64,000 bases of DNA from Sphaerochaetaceae bacterium (GTDB taxonomy: Bacteria; Spirochaetota; Spirochaetia; Sphaerochaetales; Sphaerochaetaceae). Below the pieces are notes generated by a model. That model made no database searches and had not been told where the DNA came from. It worked only from the letters and a program-made list of their open reading frames with translations. Position numbers and translations under genes: made by a program. Positions 17,428 to 26,829 of the stretch are shown here, piece by piece (position 1 is the stretch's first letter; the number at the start of each line of letters is the position of its first letter). The stretch spans positions 1-64,000 of the forward strand of contig JAQQAR010000087.1 of assembly GCA_028532765.1 (NCBI GenBank). The letters run 5' to 3'.

Positions 17428-18191
17428 CGAATTCCACGTTCTTTCTTAATTGATTCATATGCGTTTTGGATTTCCCTGAATTTTGCCGTCGCATGGCCCA
17501 GAAATTCCTCCCCCATGCCTTTTGAGGCAAGGGTGTCAGGATGGAACTCAATGCTGAGCTTTCTGTAGGCACGCTTCACTTCATCATCAGTAGCCGTACG
17601 TGGAATATTGAGAATTGCATAGGATTTGTCCGATGCATTACTGCAACCACCATAGCGGTTACAGAGCATCTCAACAAAGCTATCACTCAAGCGGAATATC
17701 TTTGCTGCACGTCTGATCATCTCTTCTTCTGCATTGTTGATGACTCCATCGGCAGCGGCAACACGGTAGAAGATATCGATCATCAACTGAAGAATGTTTG
17801 GTGCATGGCTGAAGTTTTGATAGAACTGGGAAGCGAACTGGTCAAATGTTCCACCACCGGTAAGTGCGGTATCGAAGACCCGCATGGCAGCTTCTTCTTC
17901 ACGATACCCTAGACGAAGATCCTGACGAATGAACTCAAGTACTTTTTGACGTTCATGCGATGATACCGAACCATCAGAAGAGGCTATCCTTGCAAGCATC
18001 GAGAATGCACCCACGAAAAAGAGCATCTGCTCCCTATCGAGGGTGGTATAGCTACTTCTGGCTGTCTGATTGGATCCTACATCGCCGGCCTTGTCAAACA
18101 TATGGCCGAAGGCAATCCCAGCAATCATTCCCAAGGGTCCTCCGAACATGAAGCCGAAGGTACCCCCAAACAGTTTACCGAGCCACGCCAT
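17424..18191 (-). CDS. DjlA-like protein: TerB domain plus C-terminal J domain
   Basis: A 255-residue cochaperone candidate. The N terminus has a Gly-rich hydrophobic segment (WLGKLFGGTFGFMFGGPLG) that may anchor it in the membrane. Residues about 50-170 form a TerB-type helical domain (FFVGAFSMLARIASSDGSVS). The last 70 residues are a J domain with the HPD motif (IEFHPDTLA) that would stimulate DnaK ATPase. This order matches DjlA. There is no Shine-Dalgarno; the start lies 3 bp after the stop of the upstream glycosidase-like gene, so the two are probably translationally coupled. Confidence 0.88.
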   Translation of the reverse strand: MAWLGKLFGGTFGFMFGGPLGMIAGIAFGHMFDKAGDVGSNQTARSSYTTLDREQMLFFVGAFSMLARIASSDGSVSSHERQKVLEFIRQDLRLGYREEEAAMRVFDTALTGGGTFDQFASQFYQNFSHAPNILQLMIDIFYRVAAADGVINNAEEEMIRRAAKIFRLSDSFVEMLCNRYGGCSNASDKSYAILNIPRTATDDEVKRAYRKLSIEFHPDTLASKGMGEEFLGHATAKFREIQNAYESIKKERGIR

Positions 18192-18194
18192 GAC

Positions 18195-19619
18195 TTACAG
18201 CTTGTCGATCAACATTGAACACTTTCCGGAAGGGATCGGAAGAGTCTTCTTCTTTTTCTCCCCAAGAATTTCAATGGTGAAGTAATAGAGCTTTTCGCTC
18301 TCAAGACGAATTTCCCAGCCACGGTCTGTCTTGTTGCTGAGAATGGTGATCATGTTACGTTTCAAGGAGAGGTTTTCGATTCCCATGGCCTCAAGGGAGG
18401 GCATGACCCAATCGACAGTCTTTCTGGGAAGCGAAATTTCCAATCCGATGATGTTCTCGATCATCAAGGTAATGGTGACCACTCCCGCATAGGGCATCAA
18501 TCTCCTGCGCGGGAAGCCTGGAATCTCATCTGTCTTGGAGAAGCCTTCCTTGTTTGGAAGATACGCCTCCCAAACATCCCCTATGGTTTCAGCATCGGGA
18601 TGCAGGGTATCAAGCAGGAAATACATGTGCCTGATGGCACACTCCCTTGCAAAGATGAACTGGTTGAATTTCTCCAGCCCCTTGATAACCATATAGGTAT
18701 TGATGGGAATAACGCCACCACAATGTCCATTACCATCCTCGCTGAACGCGGGAGAAGAGACCGGCACACTCGGGAAAGGGTTGTCAGTCCCAAACTCCTT
18801 AGGGTCCTTGAGGTACTCAATCAGGTAAGCAGCACGTTCATCATTGGGAATTTCCGCAAGCATTGTCCAATAAGCACCGATATACTTATTGTCAATGCGG
18901 TTTTCCTTGATATCCAGATCATAGTAGAAATTGGTATCAGGATCCCACATCATACTGTTTATCCTCGTCTTCAAGGAGAAGTAAATCCGCTTGTAACGGA
19001 AACTCAACTCCTTGTCGTTGAGGATATCACCGATTGCAGACATGTACAGGGCATTAACAGCAAGCTGTGCATTGAAGTCCAATGGGTAGTACACATGGTC
19101 ACGGGGAATATTACCACTCTGGCATGCTTCGATGGGAACAGAGTAGAGCCCATTGGGCTTTTGGAACGTTGCCTGGATCCAGGAGAAGTATCGCTCCAGT
19201 ACAGGAACGACCTCCTTCAGCCTTTTCTTGTTTCCAATCTTATGGTAAAAGCCATGTTCAACATAGGCAAAAAGAGGAGGGAAAATCCCTTCAGGGTTTG
19301 CTGCCGTAAAGACAGGCTTCCCATCCTCTATGGAGTACTCCCCACGAATAGCACCATTTGCTTCCTGTTTCTGGTAGAAATAGTCAAGCATAGGGAACGG
19401 AGAGTTATTCTGGTTGCTATACACCAGAAAAAGAGAAGAGAAACAGGATAAATACTGATTGAAGGTTGTCTGGCCAGGGTATGAAAGATAGGAACCGCTC
19501 ATGCCATTGGCTTCGGTTCCTTGCTTCCAAAGTTCGTCTATCCATACCCAAGACCTGTCATACATGTCGACAAAATCTTGATCATAAAAATGTACGAACG
19601 GCACCATATCCTTTATCAA
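18195..19619 (-). CDS. GH63/trehalase-like alpha-toroid glycoside hydrolase
   Basis: A 474-residue cytoplasmic protein of the (alpha/alpha)6-barrel group that includes GH63 and GH37. Typical blocks are SYLSYPGQTTFNQYLSC, GIFPPLFAYVEHGFY, YYPLDFNAQLAVNALYM, WDPDTNFYYDLD and the late GDVWEAYLP. I infer hydrolysis of a small alpha-glucoside or mannosylglycerate-like substrate, but the exact activity is not clear. The start is an in-frame TTG at 19619, because AAGGAG lies 8 nt upstream; ATG 19607 has no well-placed site. It is followed directly by the J-domain gene. Confidence 0.72.
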   Translation of the reverse strand: MIKDMVPFVHFYDQDFVDMYDRSWVWIDELWKQGTEANGMSGSYLSYPGQTTFNQYLSCFSSLFLVYSNQNNSPFPMLDYFYQKQEANGAIRGEYSIEDGKPVFTAANPEGIFPPLFAYVEHGFYHKIGNKKRLKEVVPVLERYFSWIQATFQKPNGLYSVPIEACQSGNIPRDHVYYPLDFNAQLAVNALYMSAIGDILNDKELSFRYKRIYFSLKTRINSMMWDPDTNFYYDLDIKENRIDNKYIGAYWTMLAEIPNDERAAYLIEYLKDPKEFGTDNPFPSVPVSSPAFSEDGNGHCGGVIPINTYMVIKGLEKFNQFIFARECAIRHMYFLLDTLHPDAETIGDVWEAYLPNKEGFSKTDEIPGFPRRRLMPYAGVVTITLMIENIIGLEISLPRKTVDWVMPSLEAMGIENLSLKRNMITILSNKTDRGWEIRLESEKLYYFTIEILGEKKKKTLPIPSGKCSMLIDKL

Positions 19620-19910
19620 ATTGGGAACTCCTTAGTTATCAGCTAAAACGAGAAAAACTACATAAGACGCGCATTGTTAAAGATAAACTCTCTTAGAGGA
19701 GAAGTCAATCATATTCAGGCAAGTTTTGGAAACACTTCTCTTTTTCGAAAACCAAACTTCCTGATTCCAAAGAAAATTTTTAATCATTTATATAATAGCT
19801 AATTATTGATAAATTGAAAAGGGCTACTTTTTAGTAAAACTGCAATATTTATCTGATTGTTCTGTATCGAGCTCAACATCTAGACACGGTTTGCCTTAAA
19901 AACCCAACTC
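19620..19910. other. AT-rich intergenic region without recognised gene
   Basis: A gap of 291 bp upstream of the glycosidase-like gene and downstream of the lipid kinase gene. I see no convincing ORF, RNA motif or terminator. It probably holds the promoter of the glycosidase-like gene. Confidence 0.5.
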
Positions 19911-20840
19911 TCAGCAAAACACCGGCAGGACTGCTTCCAAAAGCGTAACAGAAAACTCCATACACCCTTGAGAAATCTCCTCCCCATCAACATGTACAGG
20001 CATCGAATGATCACTGCTTACCATCTTCACTTCCTTCACTCTTGAGACACTGAACTCTTTACGTTTGACTTGTCCTCCCTTGAAGAAGGTAAGCGCCAGA
20101 GGAACCAATTTCCAGCTGGGAACAGGAGCATTTGCATATACCACATCAAACAAGCCATCATCAAAAAGCGCATCCGGACCCATCAGGAATGCTGAGCCCA
20201 TTCTCCTTCCATTGCAAATGGAGAGTTGCTGTGTCTGGAGTTTTTGCGTCTCTCCATCCAAGGTAAGCTCAACAGAATACGGAGCTGGATAATGAATCAG
20301 AATCCTGATAAGGGCAAAGACATAGCTTGGAGTCCCCGAGACATGCTTGAAATCACTGGCAAGAAAGTTTACCAATGGCTCAAATCCGACACCAAGGCCA
20401 TTTATGAAGTATCGTCCCTGTGGATATTTCCCACCATGTACAATACCTGCATCAATAGTTCGTTTGGTTCCCTGAAGAATTACCGAGCAGGCTTCCTTGA
20501 GAGATTTCGGTATCTGCATACCCCAAGCAAAGTCATTTCCACGCCCAATCGGTATTACCCCGAGGGTCGGTACCGGTAGCTGCTTCTCTGCTGCAGCCTT
20601 CAACATTCCATTGACCGTCTCGTTGACGGTGCCGTCCCCGCCGGCAGCAATGATTGCATCACGCCTTTCACACGTTGCCTGCCATGCCAGCTGTTCGGCC
20701 CCTTCACCCTTCTTGGTATAGACCAGTTCCACATGATTCCCATCTTGAGAAAGCAAGGCCTTGATCAAGTCCCCTTGCTTTTTTGCTCTTCCCTTCGCTG
20801 CATGTGGATTCAGAATAACGAAAAGCTCTCGCTCAGCCAT
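19911..20840 (-). CDS. Diacylglycerol kinase-family lipid kinase (YegS/BmrU-like)
   Basis: A 309-residue cytoplasmic kinase of the DAGK catalytic superfamily. Key blocks are ILNPHAAKGRAKK, the nucleotide loop AAGGDGTVNETVNG, LGVIPIGRGNDFA and FINGLGVGFEPLV. Family members phosphorylate diacylglycerol or related lipids. AAGGGG lies 7 nt before the ATG. It stands alone, divergent from the YgiQ-family gene. Confidence 0.92.
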   Translation of the reverse strand: MAERELFVILNPHAAKGRAKKQGDLIKALLSQDGNHVELVYTKKGEGAEQLAWQATCERRDAIIAAGGDGTVNETVNGMLKAAAEKQLPVPTLGVIPIGRGNDFAWGMQIPKSLKEACSVILQGTKRTIDAGIVHGGKYPQGRYFINGLGVGFEPLVNFLASDFKHVSGTPSYVFALIRILIHYPAPYSVELTLDGETQKLQTQQLSICNGRRMGSAFLMGPDALFDDGLFDVVYANAPVPSWKLVPLALTFFKGGQVKRKEFSVSRVKEVKMVSSDHSMPVHVDGEEISQGCMEFSVTLLEAVLPVFC

Positions 20841-20884
20841 GGCAGTACCCCTTATTCCTATTTACACCCAAGGACCGATGACCT

Positions 20885-22756
20885 ATGATGAGCGTTGTGA
20901 AAACATACGCCCCTCGCACAGCATTTCTTCCTACAACACAAGAAGATTTGCACCAACGGTCCTGGGACCAAATTGACATCGCCTTCATCAGTGCAGACGC
21001 CTACGTCGATCACCCCTCCTTCGCTCTTGCCCTCTTGGCACGATTGCTGGAAAAGGAAGGTTATCGTGTGGGTATTATCGCACAACCCGACTGGAACTCA
21101 ACAAAAGATTTCCTTAAATTGGGCAAACCACGTCTTTGTTGCCTTATAAGTGGAGGGAATATCGACAGTATGGTCTCCCACTATACCGCCAATGCAAAAC
21201 CGCGAAGTGAGGACGAATACAGCCCCGGAGGCAAGGCAGGACTCCGCCCAGACCGGCCAACCTTGGTGTATACCGCGAAGGCAAGACAAGCATACGGTAA
21301 GGATACCCCGATCATCATAGGGGGACTGGAGGCTTCGCTGAGAAGACTCAGTCACTATGACTACTGGAGTGACAAGGTACGTAAACCCATTATCCTCGAT
21401 GCAAAGGCCGACCTCTTGGTCTATGGTATGGGAGAGAGACAAACCCTGGAAATAGTCCGACGTCTTGATAAAGGGGAACCAATCTCACAGCTCAGGAATA
21501 TCAGGGGAACAGTGTATGCAGCCAATCCCAACACCTTTGAGATAGAGGCAGAACCAACAAGCATCCTCCCTTCCTATGAAGAGGTCAGTGAGCGGGATAA
21601 ACAATCCAACACACCAACTGAAGCAGGGAAAAAAGCATACGCCAAGGCCTTTGGCATGCAGATGCTCCAGGAGAATGCAATAATAGGGAAACGAGTCATC
21701 CAATCCTGTATGCAACGCCTGGTTGTCCAGAATCCACCTGCCCTTCCCTTGGAAGAAGCCTTTTTCGATTCCCTGCACGAACTTCCTTTCACCCTTGATG
21801 CACATCCAGACTACGAAAAAGCAGGGGGAATCCCTGCCCTGAAGGAAGTACAGTTCTCCATCACCAGCAATCGTGGGTGCTTTGGCTCCTGCTCTTTCTG
21901 TGCCATCACCAGTCACCAAGGAAGAATGATCCAAACCAGGAGCAAGGAATCATTGGTGCAGGAAGCAAAACGAATGAGTGAACATCCTGCATTCAAGGGA
22001 TATATCCATGACCTAGGTGGACCAACTGCCAACTTCCAAGGCTTGGCCTGCGATAGACAGCAAATCTATGGTCCCTGCCCGGCAAAGGAGTGCCTCTATC
22101 CCAATCCCTGTGCCAATCTCAAGGACTACCATGGAAGGTATCTCGATCTTCTTGAAGCTATTGAATCACTTCCTAGGGTAAAGAAGGTTTTTATCAGGAG
22201 TGGTATCCGCTATGACTACCTCCTGGAAGTCTGTGACAAGAAGACAAGACAACGATTCATGAACCATCTTGTTCGGAACAATGTCAGCGGTCAACTCAAG
22301 GTTGCTCCCGAACATGTCAGCGACAAGGTGCTTGATGCCATGGGCAAGCCAAGGGCAGCCCTTTTTGACGAATTCACTGAACTCTACCAAGAAACCACAG
22401 AGAAAGCCGGGAAGAAGCAGTACCTCATACCCTACTTCATAGCGGCCCATCCCGGCAGTACGTTGGAAGATGCCATCACACTGGCCTTATATTTGCACAA
22501 ACTCCACTTCATTCCCGATCAGGTGCAGGAATTTTATCCAACGCCCGGGACAGTCTCCACCTGTATGTACTATACTGGACTCGATCCCAGGCCTGGCAAG
22601 CGGTTTGCCAGTGTGTACGTCCCCAAGGGACGTGAGAGACATCTGCAGCGAGCCCTCCTGCAGTACAACAAGAAAGAAAACCGCCCCTTGGTTCTTGAGG
22701 CCTTGGAAAAAGCGCAGAGGAAGGACTTGTCGAGGATACTTCTCACAAGACGGTAA
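20885..22756 (+). CDS. ygiQ: YgiQ family radical SAM protein
   Basis: A 623-residue member of the YgiQ (UPF0313) family. It has an N-terminal cobalamin-binding-like region (DIAFISADAYVDHPSF, CLISGGNIDSMVSHY) and a radical SAM core with the cluster motif CFGSCSFC in TSNRGCFGSCSFCAI. C-terminal blocks such as YLIPYFIAAHPG and QEFYPTPGTVSTCMYYTG are family signatures. The reaction is not established for the family. Two consecutive ATGs could start it; AAGGA lies about 10 nt ahead. The MATE transporter gene follows almost directly. Confidence 0.95.
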   Translation: MMSVVKTYAPRTAFLPTTQEDLHQRSWDQIDIAFISADAYVDHPSFALALLARLLEKEGYRVGIIAQPDWNSTKDFLKLGKPRLCCLISGGNIDSMVSHYTANAKPRSEDEYSPGGKAGLRPDRPTLVYTAKARQAYGKDTPIIIGGLEASLRRLSHYDYWSDKVRKPIILDAKADLLVYGMGERQTLEIVRRLDKGEPISQLRNIRGTVYAANPNTFEIEAEPTSILPSYEEVSERDKQSNTPTEAGKKAYAKAFGMQMLQENAIIGKRVIQSCMQRLVVQNPPALPLEEAFFDSLHELPFTLDAHPDYEKAGGIPALKEVQFSITSNRGCFGSCSFCAITSHQGRMIQTRSKESLVQEAKRMSEHPAFKGYIHDLGGPTANFQGLACDRQQIYGPCPAKECLYPNPCANLKDYHGRYLDLLEAIESLPRVKKVFIRSGIRYDYLLEVCDKKTRQRFMNHLVRNNVSGQLKVAPEHVSDKVLDAMGKPRAALFDEFTELYQETTEKAGKKQYLIPYFIAAHPGSTLEDAITLALYLHKLHFIPDQVQEFYPTPGTVSTCMYYTGLDPRPGKRFASVYVPKGRERHLQRALLQYNKKENRPLVLEALEKAQRKDLSRILLTRR

Positions 22757-22758
22757 AC

Positions 22759-24126
22759 TTGGTGGAAAAGACAATATCAGAACGTAGGGATTTCTTTCAG
22801 AAAATGGTGACCATAGCATTGCCTGTGGTCTTCCAAAGCCTGCTAACCAACTCCCTCTCCTTTGTCGACACGCTGATGATCGGACAGCTCGGTGAGTCCT
22901 CCATTGCCGCAGTTGCGCTGGGAAACCAGATGTTCTTCCTGATCAGTGTGTTGTTCTTTGGTGTCTGTAGTGGCTCAGCCATCTTCCTCTCCCAATACTG
23001 GGGGGCAAAGAATGAAACCAATATCCAACGGGTGCTGGGACTCTCGTTCACCTTGGCAGGAGCTTCAGCTCTGCTTTTTGCCTTGGCATCATTGTTCATG
23101 CCCCGCCAGATCATGCATATATTCACCACTGAAGCAGAGGTGGTAAACCAAGGTATCGCGTATCTCAGGATTGTCGGTATAAGCTACCTCTTTACTGCAA
23201 TCAGCCAGGTACTTGCTACGGCACTGAGAGTCATTGGATATGCAAAAATCCCCTTACAGGTTGCTCTCTTCTCACTCACCCTAAATGCAGTGGGTAACTA
23301 CCTCCTCATCTTTGGCATTGGTCCATTTCCTGAATTGGGTGTGGCAGGGGCAGCAATTGCCACCACCATAAGTCGACTGGTTGAGGTGATCGCTCTCTTG
23401 TGGATCGTCTACCACCGCCATCCTGTCATTGCCATTAGAAGCAGGGAGGCATTCCGGTGGAATAAGACGTTCTTGCTGCATATCATCCCTACCAGCATGC
23501 CTGTGATCATCAATGAATTTTTCTGGGCTCTTGGAATGGCTACCTACAAGGTTGCCTACAGCAAGATGGGAATCGAAGCCATCGCCTCCATAAATGTAGC
23601 TGAATCGGTGGGAAATCTCTTCTTTGTCCTGATGATGGGTATCAGCAATGCAACATTGATCATGATCGGAGTTAAAATCGGGGAAAAGCAGCGACACCTT
23701 GCCCTGCTCTATGCAAAGCGGTTCATCACCACAGCTCTCTTGGTAGGCCTTGCCATGGGCATCTTTGAATTCCTCTTTGCCCCACTGTTCACCTCCTTCT
23801 TCAACATCTCAGACAGGGTACGGCAACTGGCTATTTACTGTCTTTCCATCAATGCAGCTTTGCTTCCGATCAAGAGCATTAATATGGTCATCATTGTGGG
23901 AATACTGCGCAGCGGTGGCGATACCAAATATTCCATGTTTGCAGAGATGTTCGGGGTATGGGCGGTCGGCGTTCCCCTTGCCTTCATCGGAGTATTCCTG
24001 TTGCATCTCAATACCTGGCAGCTCTACCTGCTCTTGGGCATGGAAGAGGTCACCAAGCTATTCATTGGCTTATATCGTATCAAGAGAGAGGCATGGATTA
24101 ACGACCTGACAGCTACCTTTCATTGA
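22759..24126 (+). CDS. MATE family efflux transporter
   Basis: A 455-residue inner-membrane protein with about 12 hydrophobic segments in two repeats, of the MATE (NorM/DinF-like) type that exports drugs or metabolites with sodium or protons. Family blocks are PVVFQSLLTNSLSFVDTLMIGQLGE and LRVIGYAKIPLQVAL. The start is uncertain: TTG 22759, GTG 22762 and ATG 22804 are all possible and none has a good Shine-Dalgarno. I used the longest because the first membrane helix needs a short N-terminal tail. It is likely cotranscribed with ygiQ. Confidence 0.88.
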   Translation: MVEKTISERRDFFQKMVTIALPVVFQSLLTNSLSFVDTLMIGQLGESSIAAVALGNQMFFLISVLFFGVCSGSAIFLSQYWGAKNETNIQRVLGLSFTLAGASALLFALASLFMPRQIMHIFTTEAEVVNQGIAYLRIVGISYLFTAISQVLATALRVIGYAKIPLQVALFSLTLNAVGNYLLIFGIGPFPELGVAGAAIATTISRLVEVIALLWIVYHRHPVIAIRSREAFRWNKTFLLHIIPTSMPVIINEFFWALGMATYKVAYSKMGIEAIASINVAESVGNLFFVLMMGISNATLIMIGVKIGEKQRHLALLYAKRFITTALLVGLAMGIFEFLFAPLFTSFFNISDRVRQLAIYCLSINAALLPIKSINMVIIVGILRSGGDTKYSMFAEMFGVWAVGVPLAFIGVFLLHLNTWQLYLLLGMEEVTKLFIGLYRIKREAWINDLTATFH

Positions 24127-24151
24127 CCTCTCTTGCGTATGAACGTATAGT
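24123..24151 (+). promoter_or_regulatory. Promoter of nagA
   Basis: TTGACC (24123-24128), a 17-nt spacer and TATAGT (24146-24151). The start site near 24158 gives a short leader with GAGAGG. CCTCTCTT (24127-24134) and AAGAGAGG (24160-24167) form an 8-bp inverted repeat flanking the -10 box. It could be an operator. Confidence 0.65.
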
Positions 24152-24174
24152 TGTAAGTAAAGAGAGGTATCTAC

Positions 24175-25359
24175 ATGAGTCTACGAACCGTACTTACCAA
24201 TGGGACTGTTGTAACTGGTTATGCAAAACTGAAAGACTGTGCCCTCTATATAGATGAGAAAGGGGAAATTGGTGACATCTTCAATATGAGAAGATTGTCA
24301 GAGAAACACTTCCCCAGTGACACCACCATGATTGATGTAGGAGGTTCCTATATCATGCCTGGTTTCATCGATTCCCATATCCACGGGATTGGTGGTTTTG
24401 GGACAGAGGACTGTAAGGCTTCAAGTATCCTCGGAATGAGCGAGCGACTCGCCGATTTTGGAGTGAGTGCATTCATGCCCACTGTATACACTGACAAGCT
24501 TGATGTAATGAAAGCCAGCACCAAGGCGATCGCTGATGCCATGGGCAGTGAACAAGGTGCAAAGATAATGGGCATCAATCTGGAAGGTCCCTTTATCTCC
24601 ATGGAACGTGTTGGAGCCCAGAATCCAGAGGGTGTAATACCTGTCAATCTTGAGATTTTCAATGATCTCATTGAAGCCGGACAAGGTAAGGTCATCTGTA
24701 TGACAGTAGCCCCTGAACTCAAACACATGCGTGAATTGGCATTGTTGGCAAGAGAAAAGAACATCGTTTTACTTGCCGGCCATACCAACGCCAGCTATGA
24801 AAATATCATGGAAGGGATGCAATGTGGAATCTTCCATTCCACCCACTTCTTCAATGCAATGAGTCGTCTACATCACAGGAACCCTGGAACGGTCGGAGCA
24901 ATCCTGATCCAAAGAGACATGCAGTGTGAAATTATCTGTGACGGTATTCATGTCCATCCTGAATTGGTTAAGATGTTGCTCCGTGAAAAACCACTGGACA
25001 ACATTGTCATGATAACCGACAGTCTCAAGCCCACCAAACAAAGAACCGGCCCGATGTTGGCCAATGGAATGGAATGCACGGTGGGAGAAGATGGGGCCTT
25101 TGTCAGCATCAAGGACCCAGACCTGTTCATCGGTTCTGCACTGACCATGCTCCAAGGAATGAAAAATGCAATCGACTGGGAAATACCCATTCAACAAGCA
25201 AGCCAGATGAGTTCCACAAACCCTGCACGTATCTACAGCTTTACCAAACAAGGGATGCTGGTTCCAGGCTACAAGGCGGATGTGGTTGTGCTGGATGAGA
25301 ACATGCAGATGAAAGGTTTGTTTGTCGATGGAAATCTGATCCGTGACCGCTTTGCCTGA
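24175..25359 (+). CDS. nagA: N-acetylglucosamine-6-phosphate deacetylase
   Basis: A 394-residue amidohydrolase that removes acetate from GlcNAc-6-phosphate, feeding amino sugar use and cell-wall recycling. Metal and active-site blocks are visible: GFIDSHIHG, NLEGPFIS (metal Glu), LLAGHTNASY, FHSTHFFNAMS (His), CDGIHVHPE and MITDSLKPT (catalytic Asp). Length is normal. It is followed after 18 bp by the PepD peptidase gene. No nagB is in the window. Confidence 0.95.
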   Translation: MSLRTVLTNGTVVTGYAKLKDCALYIDEKGEIGDIFNMRRLSEKHFPSDTTMIDVGGSYIMPGFIDSHIHGIGGFGTEDCKASSILGMSERLADFGVSAFMPTVYTDKLDVMKASTKAIADAMGSEQGAKIMGINLEGPFISMERVGAQNPEGVIPVNLEIFNDLIEAGQGKVICMTVAPELKHMRELALLAREKNIVLLAGHTNASYENIMEGMQCGIFHSTHFFNAMSRLHHRNPGTVGAILIQRDMQCEIICDGIHVHPELVKMLLREKPLDNIVMITDSLKPTKQRTGPMLANGMECTVGEDGAFVSIKDPDLFIGSALTMLQGMKNAIDWEIPIQQASQMSSTNPARIYSFTKQGMLVPGYKADVVVLDENMQMKGLFVDGNLIRDRFA

Positions 25360-25377
25360 AAGAACAATAAGGAGTAA

Positions 25378-26829
25378 ATGACTATGCAAGATGCAGTGAA
25401 GGGGTTGAAACCCCAGGCACTCTGGAACTATTTCTCTGATCTATCCGATATTCCCCGAGAATCGGGAAATGAGGAAGGGGTTCGCCAATATCTATTAGCT
25501 TTCGCCAAAAAGCATGAGCTTGAGTCGATTGTTGATGCAATCGGCAATGTGATCATGCGGAAAAAGGCTTATCCAGGATTTGAAAAGAGACCTTCTGTCG
25601 CCTTGCAGGGACATATGGATATGGTCTGTGTTAAAGAGGCCTGGAGCACTCATGACTTCGAAAAAGATCCTATTGAGCTTGTACAAGATGGCGACTTTCT
25701 CAGGGCTAATGGGACCACCCTCGGTGGAGATAATGGTATTGCAATCGCGCTCGCCCTGGATATCCTTGCAGACAAAGAAGCAAAACATGGTCCCTTGGAG
25801 GCCATCTTTACCATAAGTGAAGAGACCGGACTGACAGGGGCTTTCAATATTGAACAAGACAAGGTACAGAGCAGGCTCCTGATCAATCTGGACAGCGAAG
25901 AAGAGGGAGTTCTCTATATCGGGTGTGCCGGAGGAGTCGAGGTTGATGTAACGCTTCCTGTACAGTGGGAAGCAGTCCCCTCTTCCTACAAGGCCTTCAC
26001 ACTGACTGCAGACGGGATGCTCGGAGGGCATAGCGGAGGAGAGATTCATAAACAGCGGGCAAATGCCATCAAGGTAGCAGCTCGTGCATTGAGCCAGATT
26101 CACTCCTGTATGGTCTTCAAGGCAGAAGGGGGGACCAAGCGAAATGTCATTCCTTCAGTCTGTTCTCTTTCTTTTGCAGTACCGTCCGGTGAGATTGAAA
26201 CATTGAAGGCTTTTGTCTCACAGACCCAGCAGATGCTTAGTGACGAGTATGCTCTCAATGATCCGGATATTCGCCTTACCCTGGAGGAGACGACTACCCC
26301 AAAGAAAGCTGTGGATGGAATGATCAGCAAGCAACTGCTTACCAGCCTGTACGCCGCCCCCCATGGGGTCGATGCCATGAGTTTCAGAATTCCAGGCATC
26401 GTGGAGACCTCATCCAATCTGGCCATTCTTCGGCTGGATGAAGAGGCTTTCCATGTAACCAGCAGCCATCGCTCCTCAGTACTCTCTGCGCGTGACGATA
26501 TAGCCCGTAGATTTGCGTCAGTCTTCACCCTTGCCGGTGCAAAGACAACCTTCGTAGGGGCATACCCTGCATGGACACCAAACCCCGAATCAGCATTGAC
26601 GGGATTCTGTGCAAAGGCGTATGAGGAGTATACTGGGAAAAAGCCGGAAATTACTGCCATCCATGCTGGTCTTGAATGTGGCATCATCAACAGCAGGATT
26701 CCTGGGATGGACTCTGTCTCCTTTGGCCCTGACATGTTTGATGTCCACTCCACCAAGGAACGTATCAGCATACCCTCTGTTGAGCGTATCAGTGGATTCA
26801 CCCGTCACCTGCTTTCAATCATAGAATGA
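25378..26829 (+). CDS. pepD: Aminoacyl-histidine dipeptidase (PepD, M20 family)
   Basis: A 483-residue zinc dipeptidase (carnosinase type). Blocks include LWNYFSDLSDIPRESGNEEGV, LQGHMDMVC (zinc His and catalytic Asp), TTLGGDNGIA (bridging Asp), TISEETGLTGA (catalytic Glu) and MLGGHSGGEIH at the lid. It supplies free amino acids from dipeptides. GGAG lies 5 nt before ATG 25378; a second ATG is 6 nt later. The stop overlaps the start of the next hydrolase gene (ATGA), so they form one operon with nagA. Confidence 0.95.
   Translation: MTMQDAVKGLKPQALWNYFSDLSDIPRESGNEEGVRQYLLAFAKKHELESIVDAIGNVIMRKKAYPGFEKRPSVALQGHMDMVCVKEAWSTHDFEKDPIELVQDGDFLRANGTTLGGDNGIAIALALDILADKEAKHGPLEAIFTISEETGLTGAFNIEQDKVQSRLLINLDSEEEGVLYIGCAGGVEVDVTLPVQWEAVPSSYKAFTLTADGMLGGHSGGEIHKQRANAIKVAARALSQIHSCMVFKAEGGTKRNVIPSVCSLSFAVPSGEIETLKAFVSQTQQMLSDEYALNDPDIRLTLEETTTPKKAVDGMISKQLLTSLYAAPHGVDAMSFRIPGIVETSSNLAILRLDEEAFHVTSSHRSSVLSARDDIARRFASVFTLAGAKTTFVGAYPAWTPNPESALTGFCAKAYEEYTGKKPEITAIHAGLECGIINSRIPGMDSVSFGPDMFDVHSTKERISIPSVERISGFTRHLLSIIE

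Noticed and set aside
24127-24167. Hairpin hiding the nagA Shine-Dalgarno
   Set aside because: The 5' arm lies upstream of the predicted transcription start, so it would not be in the mRNA. Kept only as a DNA inverted repeat.
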